5,465 nucleotides of DNA from JAPLZH01 sp964450345 (lineage in GTDB: Bacteria; Patescibacteriota; Minisyncoccia; Phycocordibacterales; PALSA-1337): contig CAYVEL010000033.1 in the NCBI GenBank assembly GCA_964450345.1, positions 1 to 5,465 of the forward strand, read 5' to 3'. The position numbers and the translations under genes are program-made. The notes below the pieces were generated by a model. That model saw only the letters and a list, made by a program, of their open reading frames with translations. It searched no databases and was not told the origin of the DNA. This document shows positions 1 through 5,465 of this stretch, piece by piece (the first letter of the stretch is position 1; each line of letters starts with the position of its first letter).

Positions 1-2
1 AT

Positions 3-614
3 ATGTCTACACCATGGCGCACAGGTTTATATGAAGAAATAAGTAACTTATCTATTAACGGTAAGATTATTGATCTTGGTGGTTCTAAGAAGTCGGGATA
101 TCATGAATTAATAAAAGGCGAGAATAAGATAGAAGTGGTAAATATAGATGATAAGTACGGTTTTGATCATAAATTCGATCTAGAGGGTAAATTTGACTTA
201 TCTAGCCATCATTATGATGCGGTGCTAGCCATTAATGCTTTAGAACATGTCTATAACTATAATTCTTTTATTTCAGAATCTAAGAGAGTTCTAAAGGAGG
301 GCGGAATGATTGTTATTGGAGTTCCTTTCTTAATACAGTATCATCCTTGTCCTAATGATTTTTGGAGATATACAAAGCCAACTCTAAAAAGAATTTTAGA
401 AGATAATGGATTTAAACATATTGAAATTAAGACTATAGGCGCTGGTCCATTTACCGCTACCGCTCAGATATTAAATAATGTTTTAAAGTTTTCTTTTATT
501 AGAAAAATTTACAGTGTGATAAATGTGCTCGATATGATTCTTTGGATTTTTATGGGTAAGAATAGAATGGTTGAAGATTATCCACTTGGTTATTTTGTTA
601 TAGCTAAAAAATAA
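3..614 (+). CDS. Class I SAM-dependent methyltransferase (type 11-like), glycan cluster
   Basis: Probably transfers a methyl group from S-adenosylmethionine to a sugar or glycan intermediate in the cytoplasm. The exact acceptor cannot be read from the sequence. The 203-residue product has a Rossmann-like methyltransferase core: motif I 'IIDLGGS' at residues 22-28, an acidic strand end 'VVNIDD' at 45-50, motif II/III 'YDAVLAINALEHV' at 71-83, and 'RVLKEGGMIVIGVP' at 95-108. The 'HPCPNDFWRYT' block at 114-124 is typical of methyltransferases found in polysaccharide clusters. Residues about 163-184 are hydrophobic and may lie on the membrane. The ATG is only two bases into the window, so no ribosome binding site can be seen and the true start could lie upstream. 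Motif I sits unusually close to this start, which keeps that possibility open. It is the first of three co-directional genes and ends one base before the next start. Confidence 0.85.
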   Translation: MSTPWRTGLYEEISNLSINGKIIDLGGSKKSGYHELIKGENKIEVVNIDDKYGFDHKFDLEGKFDLSSHHYDAVLAINALEHVYNYNSFISESKRVLKEGGMIVIGVPFLIQYHPCPNDFWRYTKPTLKRILEDNGFKHIEIKTIGAGPFTATAQILNNVLKFSFIRKIYSVINVLDMILWIFMGKNRMVEDYPLGYFVIAKK

Positions 615-618
615 TATG
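612..618 (+). other. Stop/start junction with likely translational coupling
   Basis: The methyltransferase stop TAA (612-614) and the glycosyltransferase ATG (616-618) are separated by one base. The preceding bases are A-rich with no Shine-Dalgarno-like purine block, so the second gene is probably translated by ribosomes finishing the first. The spacing is seen directly. Coupling is inferred. Confidence 0.5.
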
Positions 619-1707
619 CAGAATAGAGAAGGTGATTTAAAAAATAAGAGAGTCTTATATTTCGGTATTATTAATCCTGATTTTTCTAGAAATAAAATTT
701 ATGCCGATGGCCTTAAGGCAAATGGTGTAGAGGTGGAGTATTGTATTGATACTAGCAGGGGTCCTATAAAATTTTGGAAATTATTTAAAAAACATTGGGC
801 TATTAGAAATAGTTATGATGCTATGATTGTGGGTTTTCCAGGATACATAGCTGTACCATTCGCTAAAATAATAGCTAAGAGAGGTAAACCTGTTATTTTT
901 GATGCCCTATGTTCATTCTATGAGACTCAGATAATCTCACGCGATGCTTATAGAGGCAATCCGTTTAGATTGGTATATGTTCGAACTGTTGATTGGCTAG
1001 CTACTAGATTTGCAGATAAAGTTTTAGTAGAGACAGAAGAACAAAAGAAATATTTCATTAATTCTTTAGGTGTTAATCAGAAAAAGTTAGTGGTAGTTTA
1101 TACAGGAGTAGACGATACTAAGTTTTTTTCTAAGAGTACTGATATTAAATTTCCAGATTTCACTGTCTTGTTTAGAGGAAGAATTACTAAGGAGGCTGGT
1201 GCTACTTATGTTTTAGAAGCAGCTAAGATTTTAGAAAATACAGGAATTAAATTTTTAATAATCGGTTTTGGTTGGGGTGATGCCATTAAAGCTTTTAATG
1301 CTAAGCTTGCGGAATTAAACCCTTCTAATGTTAAGTATATAAAAGAGCAGGTTCCAATAGATGAGTTAAGAGAAATGATGTCGAAGTGTCATATTAGTCT
1401 AGGACAGTTTGAAGATAATGAGAGATTGCAGAGAACTATTCCGCACAAAGCTTTTGAGTCACTTTCAATGAAAATTCCATATATTACCGCTAGAACTCTT
1501 GGAGCTGGTGAGGTTTTTAAAGATATGGTGCATTGTTTATACTGTGATGTTGCTAGTGGACAGGATATGGCTGAAAAGATATTAAAACTGAGAGATGATA
1601 AGATTCTGGCTAATAAAATAGCAGATAGTGCATACGAGCTATATACAGAAAGATTTACTCCAGCTAAAATAGTGAAGCCGATATTGGATTTGATAAAAAA
1701 TAAATAA
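616..1707 (+). CDS. GT4-type glycosyltransferase (GT-B fold)
   Basis: Likely adds a sugar from a nucleotide-sugar donor to a growing lipid-linked glycan at the cytoplasmic membrane face. Donor and acceptor are not predictable. The 363-residue product has the usual two-domain GT-B length. The N-terminal domain opens with a strand 'KRVLYFGI' (residues 11-18), and the end of that domain carries 'ADKVLVETEEQKKYF'. The C-terminal domain has 'VLFRGRI' (184-190), the strand 'KFLIIGFGWG', and a donor-site block 'RTIPHKAFESLSM' (273-285) followed by 'GAGEVFKD'. E281 matches the second glutamate of the GT4 EX7E motif, but the first position is R273. The lysine usually found five residues after the GR arginine is A194. 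This pattern (LGxF...R.IP.K..E.L.M) recalls a recognised GT4 subgroup, so the enzyme need not be inactive. It starts one base after the methyltransferase stop with no Shine-Dalgarno, and the FkbM gene follows after 21 bp. Confidence 0.88.
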   Translation: MQNREGDLKNKRVLYFGIINPDFSRNKIYADGLKANGVEVEYCIDTSRGPIKFWKLFKKHWAIRNSYDAMIVGFPGYIAVPFAKIIAKRGKPVIFDALCSFYETQIISRDAYRGNPFRLVYVRTVDWLATRFADKVLVETEEQKKYFINSLGVNQKKLVVVYTGVDDTKFFSKSTDIKFPDFTVLFRGRITKEAGATYVLEAAKILENTGIKFLIIGFGWGDAIKAFNAKLAELNPSNVKYIKEQVPIDELREMMSKCHISLGQFEDNERLQRTIPHKAFESLSMKIPYITARTLGAGEVFKDMVHCLYCDVASGQDMAEKILKLRDDKILANKIADSAYELYTERFTPAKIVKPILDLIKNK

Positions 1708-1715
1708 TTTAAAGT

Positions 1716-1719
1716 AAGG
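1716..1719 (+). promoter_or_regulatory. Weak Shine-Dalgarno for the FkbM gene
   Basis: AAGG lies nine bases before the ATG at 1729, within the 21-bp gap after the glycosyltransferase stop. It is the only recognisable Shine-Dalgarno-like core ahead of a gene start in this window. It favours the ATG at 1729 over the in-frame ATG at 1744, which has no such element at a suitable distance. Confidence 0.4.
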
Positions 1720-1728
1720 TATAAAATA

Positions 1729-2583
1729 ATGAGTTCTAGTAATATGAAAGAAAATATTAAGAAATATATTCCTGTAAGTTTCAGACAAAAAATTAAAGAT
1801 ATGGTAAATCTTTTTTCTGTTTTAAGTGTTAAATATTTACCTAGAACAAAGTCGATAGATTATGCTGGAAAGAAATTATTCTATAGATCAGGAATGTCTG
1901 TGATGGAAAGAGTCTTCGCTACCGGTAAATTCGAACCAGAATTATGCGAATCAATTTCTAATAATTTAAAGGGTGTAAAACATCCTATGGTTTTAGATAT
2001 TGGTGCTAATATCGGTTTAATCACGCTAGATATATTAAGTAAGTTTCCAGAATCTAAAATATTTTGTTTTGAACCTGGATTGATTCAGTCTAGATTACTA
2101 AAGAGAACTATTGAAGAAAATGATATTAAAAATGTCACGGTAGAGAGGTATGCTGTTGGAGATTTTGACGGTCAGTCTGATTTCTATGTACACACTGGAA
2201 AGGATTCTGCTAAAGATGGTCTGGTTAATACAGGTAGAGGAGAAAAGGCTGAGAAGACTACTATTAAGATTAAAAAACTAGATTCATGGTGGAAAGAGAA
2301 TAGCCAGCCAAAAATAGATTTAATTAAGATAGATACAGAAGGTGCAGAATTAAAAGTGTTAAATGGAGCTACAGAATTACTTAAGAAAGAATCACCAGTA
2401 ATATATTTCGAATTATACGAAAAGAATATCAGTGCTTTTGGAATTAAAGCCTCAGAAATAATTAGTTTACTAGAAGGTCTAAATTATGAAGTTAAGACTC
2501 TGGAAGGAGAGATTACGAACACTGCAAATGTCGAAAGCTTAATGGTTAAGACAGATTCTTTTATTGCTACAAAGAAGAATTAA
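1729..2583 (+). CDS. FkbM-family SAM-dependent methyltransferase
   Basis: Predicted O-methyltransferase of the FkbM family, whose members methylate hydroxyl groups of sugars and polyketides. In this setting a glycan sugar is the likely acceptor (inference). The 284-residue product shows the SAM-binding motif I 'VLDIGANIG' at residues 88-96, the acidic 'FEPG' at 114-117 (E115 expected to contact the SAM ribose), and the family-diagnostic 'IKIDTEGAE' at 199-207 followed by 'VLNGA'. The first 30 residues are lysine-rich and precede the catalytic fold. They could be an amphipathic membrane-contact segment. It is third in the co-directional run and has a weak AAGG upstream. Its last 17 bases overlap the 3' end of the oppositely oriented flippase gene, leaving no room for a private terminator between the two stop codons. 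Confidence 0.9.
   Translation: MSSSNMKENIKKYIPVSFRQKIKDMVNLFSVLSVKYLPRTKSIDYAGKKLFYRSGMSVMERVFATGKFEPELCESISNNLKGVKHPMVLDIGANIGLITLDILSKFPESKIFCFEPGLIQSRLLKRTIEENDIKNVTVERYAVGDFDGQSDFYVHTGKDSAKDGLVNTGRGEKAEKTTIKIKKLDSWWKENSQPKIDLIKIDTEGAELKVLNGATELLKKESPVIYFELYEKNISAFGIKASEIISLLEGLNYEVKTLEGEITNTANVESLMVKTDSFIATKKN
2567..2583. other. Tail-to-tail overlap of convergent genes
   Basis: The + strand FkbM gene stops with TAA at 2581-2583. The - strand flippase gene stops with TAG, read as CTA at 2567-2569 on the + strand. The two coding regions share 17 bp, so each transcript must extend into antisense of the other gene for at least that length. Confidence 0.85.
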
Positions 2584-3862
2584 CTAAGTTGTTTTTTGAT
2601 GGTCTGATTAATACTATTGAAAGTAAAGTTAGAAATAGGTGGGATATTATTTTTGCTATTATTGCTCCCCATAAGCCGTAGAAGAATACAGCAATTAAAG
2701 TAATTAAGATTTTAATAATTGGTCCACCAACATTAAAGATATAAAGCGGTTTCTTTTTGCTTTGAGCATATAGAACACTAACGGATATATTAGCCGCTAG
2801 GACGAGAAGGGATATTGAGAAAACTTGAGAATATATTACAGAATCTAAGTATTCAGGGAAAAATATTTTAAATATTAATGGTGCGAATAGTGAATATGTT
2901 AGAGCAATCAGTATTCCTGCTAATCCGAGTAATTTAATTTTATTTTTGATACTAGAACTATTTAGGGAATTTTCAGAACCCTCTTTTTCAGATATTTTGG
3001 GCAGTGCAATTGTAGCGGTGAAATTAAATATATTTTTTATTTTTTCTGGAATAATTGTAGCGAAACTGTATATAGCTAGATTTACTGGTCCTAGGAAATA
3101 ATAGACAATAACACTATCTAAATGTGTTGCAGAAATAGAGATGAAGTTCATTAGGCTAAGTCTTTTTCCATAATCTATATCTTCTTTTCTAGAATTGTTA
3201 TTCGGATTAAATCTTTTAATTGATTTGTAACAGAAATAGATATTTGCAACTGTATTGGTTAAATAGTAGGCGAGAATTAGGGTTATAACATTTGCTGAGA
3301 AAAGTATTGCCGAAGACATTCCGATGAAATATATAATAGTACTCCATATGCTATATATTGAAGCTACCTTAAATTCTTTTTTTCCATTTAAGAAAGAATT
3401 AAAAGTATTCGCTATGCTGGATACGGGCATCATTACTGCTATTAACAGGAATGATATTCCATATACATAATTATTATTTATAAAATAGTAAGTCGATACA
3501 ATTAATCCGAAAATTAATTGCATAGAGTTCCATTTAAACTGAGATTTTATAGATTCTTTAAGAACTCCTTCGTACCCTTGGGCGACCGCACGTGTGACTG
3601 CTGTGTTCATTCCAGTAAGAGAGAAGGCGACCCCGATTCCAGCTATGGATAAGATGTATTTATAAATACCGAAAACTTCTTTAGAAACTAAATGTGCGAA
3701 TAGTACCGAGATCGCTAGAGAAGATACTATAGATACTAACTGGTTAATATTAAGCCAAAAACCGCTTTTAGCTACGTAAATCATATCGGTTTTTAGATAT
3801 TTTTCGCTCCATTTAAGGATAGAAATGGTTTTAGACTTAGATTTCTCTATAATATTATTCAT
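2567..3862 (-). CDS. Wzx-like polysaccharide/oligosaccharide flippase (MOP superfamily)
   Basis: Predicted to move lipid-linked oligosaccharides from the inner to the outer face of the cytoplasmic membrane. The 431-residue protein has about twelve hydrophobic segments, near residues 37-60, 68-84, 112-128, 130-152, 170-187, 190-212, 237-257, 258-280, 310-330, 343-363, 375-395 and 396-418, the normal number for this superfamily. The first membrane segment with 'FAHLVSKEVFGIYKY' (55-69) matches the conserved start of polysaccharide-synthesis flippases, where a 'G.Y.Y' block follows helix 1. A soluble, mostly lysine-rich stretch of about 30 residues precedes helix 1. No Shine-Dalgarno lies ahead of the ATG, and an in-frame Met27 is an alternative start that also lacks one. 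The gene diverges from the ligase across 59 bp and converges on the FkbM gene with an overlap. Substrate specificity cannot be inferred. Confidence 0.88.
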   Translation of the reverse strand: MNNIIEKSKSKTISILKWSEKYLKTDMIYVAKSGFWLNINQLVSIVSSLAISVLFAHLVSKEVFGIYKYILSIAGIGVAFSLTGMNTAVTRAVAQGYEGVLKESIKSQFKWNSMQLIFGLIVSTYYFINNNYVYGISFLLIAVMMPVSSIANTFNSFLNGKKEFKVASIYSIWSTIIYFIGMSSAILFSANVITLILAYYLTNTVANIYFCYKSIKRFNPNNNSRKEDIDYGKRLSLMNFISISATHLDSVIVYYFLGPVNLAIYSFATIIPEKIKNIFNFTATIALPKISEKEGSENSLNSSSIKNKIKLLGLAGILIALTYSLFAPLIFKIFFPEYLDSVIYSQVFSISLLVLAANISVSVLYAQSKKKPLYIFNVGGPIIKILITLIAVFFYGLWGAIIAKIISHLFLTLLSIVLIRPSKNNLVNSSL

Positions 3863-3868
3863 CGTATA

Positions 3869-3874
3869 TATAGT
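3869..3874 (-). promoter_or_regulatory. Candidate -10 box for the flippase gene
   Basis: Read on the - strand, TACTAT matches four of six -10 consensus positions, including the key A2 and T6. It would place transcription start at or within a few bases of the flippase ATG (3862). No good -35 is visible: at 17 bp spacing the hexamer is GGTAAA. The region is AT-rich, so a chance match is possible. Confidence 0.35.
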
Positions 3875-3903
3875 AATGGAAAGACCCTCTATTTACCAGT
3901 ACA

Positions 3904-3912
3904 TGATATAAT
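3904..3912 (+). promoter_or_regulatory. Extended -10 promoter for the O-antigen ligase-family gene
   Basis: TGATATAAT combines the TG extension (3904-3905) with a perfect TATAAT at 3907-3912. At 17 bp spacing the -35 position reads ACCCTC, which does not match TTGACA. That fits the rule that an extended -10 can work without a -35. Transcription would start near 3918-3920, only two to four bases before the ATG at 3922, so the message would be leaderless or nearly so. Confidence 0.65.
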
Positions 3913-3921
3913 CCCTATGTT

Positions 3922-5465
3922 ATGAATGAACAACTAATTAAGTACTTAAAGATATCACTTTATATCTTACTTTTCGCCACATTATTCGTGGTGATATTCC
4001 CTCTAGACGCAGAATTTTCAAAGCTTCTGGGATTCTATGACGTTAGAAAGGGAACCGCATTGCTTTCAGATTTAACTCTTAATAATCTATTCTTCTTATT
4101 CATTTCATCTAAGGGTTTTGTATTTAGATTCTTGGTTGAGGTGGCTGGAATGGTCTATTTAACTCTTTTCTTTTTAGATAAGGAATCAAGACCTAAGAAT
4201 AATCTTGTAACTTGGTCATTAATTACTTTAACAGCGGTCTCTTTGCTTACTGCTTTTCTTGGTGAAAATCCTATTAAGAGTTTGTGGAGTAACTTCGAAA
4301 GATTTGAGGGTGCAATTCTTATAGTTCATATACTGACTTATTTCTTAATGCTTTCATCTGTAATACGTACAGAAGGCGTTTGGGTTAAGTTTTTTAAGAC
4401 CTCTATCGGTGTATCATGTTTCGTATCTCTTTATGGTCTGCTTCAGTTAATAAAGAATTCTGATGGTTCAAAATTAGTTTCTGGACACTTTGGTCCAGAC
4501 AGAGTGGACGCTACTATTGGTAATCCTATTTATTTAGCGGTTTATCTTCTAATACATATATTCCTAATTATTTATATTTGGTATACGGACAGTGTTAAGA
4601 ATAAGTCATTCGGATTATATTTTTATCCATTATTGGCAATATATGAGACATATATACTATTCACCACAGGTACCAGAGGTGCTATGGGTGCATTAGCTAT
4701 TGGACTATTAATTACATTCTCATTAATAGGAATTCTAGAAAAGAAAAATAGATTACTTAGAAATGTTTCTCTCGGTCTTGTGATAAGTATTTTTGTTGCA
4801 GTGGTTGCTTTGTTTGCTGTCAGAAATACTAATTTTGTTCAGGCTAATCCAGCTATGAGTAGAGCTGTTTCAGTGTTTAACTTAGGAGACGCTCTTTTCT
4901 CAAGATCTAAAATCTGGAGTATTGCTATTAAAGGATTTGAAGAGAAACCTGTATTCGGTTGGGGTCAGGAGGGTTTTAGTTATGTATTTAATAAATATTA
5001 TGACCCTAAGATGTATGCTCAGGAATCTTGGTTCGATAGAGCACACAATGTTTATCTAGATTGGATGATTGCGGGTGGGATATTTGGAATTGTTTCTTAT
5101 CTATTTATCTTGTATGCAGGTTTTGTGATTATTTGGAGAAAGATTAAGGGTTGGGGATTAGTAGAGAAGAGCTTGTTTACAGGACTTCTTTCAGCTTACA
5201 TGATTCATAACTTCTTTGTGTTCGATCACTTGGTGAGTTATATGATGTTTGCAATAGTTCTTGCTTATCTAGTTTATAAATCAGAATTCGTTCCTATGTT
5301 CTGGAGTAAGTTTACAGATAAGACAGAAAAAACATTTTCAGAATGGAAATACTTCATAATGGCTGGTTCTGTAATTATTTTTGCTTTTGTTTACTATAAT
5401 GTAATTTATAAGCCATACGAGGTTAATACCAATCTTTCAGAATTTCTAACGAATGTTTCAAGTAA
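3922..5465 (+). CDS. O-antigen ligase/polymerase-family membrane protein (Wzy_C type), 3' end outside window
   Basis: Probably polymerises flipped glycan units or transfers them to a surface acceptor, acting outside the cytoplasmic membrane. The frame stays open for 514 codons from ATG 3922 to the window end with no stop. It has roughly a dozen hydrophobic segments, the first at residues 8-28. Family signatures are 'SLWSNFERFEG' (120-130), 'GNPIYLAVYL' (200-209), 'TTGTRGA' (248-254), the start of the large outer loop at 'SRSKIW' (327-332), 'PVFGWGQEGF' (343-352), and 'DRAHNVYLDW' (372-381) with the histidine H375 that is conserved in ligases. Arginine R252 and H375 are the expected functional residues, by analogy with WaaL-type enzymes. 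It is already longer than classical ligases (about 400 residues). A last hydrophobic segment at 477-496 is followed by a polar tail, so an outer C-terminal domain, perhaps TPR repeats, may continue past the edge. Ligase and polymerase cannot be told apart from sequence. Confidence 0.85.
   Translation, partial: MNEQLIKYLKISLYILLFATLFVVIFPLDAEFSKLLGFYDVRKGTALLSDLTLNNLFFLFISSKGFVFRFLVEVAGMVYLTLFFLDKESRPKNNLVTWSLITLTAVSLLTAFLGENPIKSLWSNFERFEGAILIVHILTYFLMLSSVIRTEGVWVKFFKTSIGVSCFVSLYGLLQLIKNSDGSKLVSGHFGPDRVDATIGNPIYLAVYLLIHIFLIIYIWYTDSVKNKSFGLYFYPLLAIYETYILFTTGTRGAMGALAIGLLITFSLIGILEKKNRLLRNVSLGLVISIFVAVVALFAVRNTNFVQANPAMSRAVSVFNLGDALFSRSKIWSIAIKGFEEKPVFGWGQEGFSYVFNKYYDPKMYAQESWFDRAHNVYLDWMIAGGIFGIVSYLFILYAGFVIIWRKIKGWGLVEKSLFTGLLSAYMIHNFFVFDHLVSYMMFAIVLAYLVYKSEFVPMFWSKFTDKTEKTFSEWKYFIMAGSVIIFAFVYYNVIYKPYEVNTNLSEFLTNVSS

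Noticed and set aside
1123..1129. Run of seven T in the glycosyltransferase gene as a possible slippage or phase-variation site
   Set aside because: The frame is intact on both sides and homopolymers of this length are expected at this base composition. There is no out-of-frame continuation to suggest switching.
1720..1725. TATAAA ahead of the FkbM gene as an internal promoter
   Set aside because: It would start transcription inside the coding region, three bases past the ATG, and such strings are common by chance in this AT-rich sequence.
2577..2597. Possible terminator: GAATTAAC, TAA loop, then GTTGTTTTTT ending in six T
   Set aside because: The stem has a T-T mismatch and wobble pairs and is almost all A-T, so it would be very weak. 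The T run is explained as lysine/asparagine codons of the flippase gene on the other strand.
3325..3360. Imperfect AT palindrome (atatataatag ... ctatatat)
   Set aside because: It lies inside the flippase gene, is low in complexity and not a clean inverted repeat. Codons for hydrophobic and Tyr/Ile residues explain it.
3..5465. Alternative genetic code with TGA read as an amino acid
   Set aside because: No in-frame TGA interrupts any of the five genes, tryptophan is TGG throughout, and the stops are TAA or TAG.
1..5465. CRISPR arrays, tRNAs, insertion sequences or attachment sites
   Set aside because: No spaced direct repeats, cloverleaf-like segments, transposase genes or terminal inverted repeats were seen. 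Non-coding space totals under 90 bp.

Overview
The window is AT-rich (roughly one third G+C by eye) and almost entirely coding. It holds four complete genes and one gene that runs off the right edge, all of kinds that build or export a cell-surface glycan. AGA is used for nearly all arginines, intergenic gaps are very short, Shine-Dalgarno sequences are poor or absent, and the ligase carries a 'DRAHN' signature. Together these suggest a small-genome uncultivated bacterium of the Candidate Phyla Radiation (Patescibacteria, perhaps Parcubacteria-like). This placement is an inference from style, not from a marker gene. TGA is not used inside any of the genes, so the standard bacterial code fits.

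Layout. Positions 3-2583 (+) form a tight run of three genes: a class I (type 11-like) SAM methyltransferase, a GT4-type glycosyltransferase that starts one base after it, and an FkbM-family methyltransferase 21 bases further on. Positions 3862-2567 (-) hold a 12-helix Wzx-like polysaccharide flippase whose 3' end overlaps the FkbM gene tail-to-tail by 17 bp. A 59-bp divergent gap (3863-3921) follows, and from 3922 (+) an O-antigen ligase/polymerase-family membrane protein (Wzy_C type) continues past the window end without a stop. No stretch above 60 bp lacks a gene. I see no tRNA, rRNA, CRISPR array, insertion sequence or convincing terminator.

How the genes could work together: the glycosyltransferase adds a sugar to a lipid-linked glycan on the cytoplasmic side, the two methyltransferases modify the glycan or its sugar precursors, the flippase turns the lipid-linked unit across the membrane, and the ligase-family enzyme polymerises it or transfers it to a surface acceptor. 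This is a conventional Wzx/Wzy-type logic. I do not see a previously undescribed system here.

The most unusual point is the divergent gap. The ligase start lies 9 nt after a perfect extended -10 box (TGATATAAT), the flippase start lies close to a weaker -10 on the other strand, and neither start has a Shine-Dalgarno. Both messages may therefore be leaderless, or nearly so.
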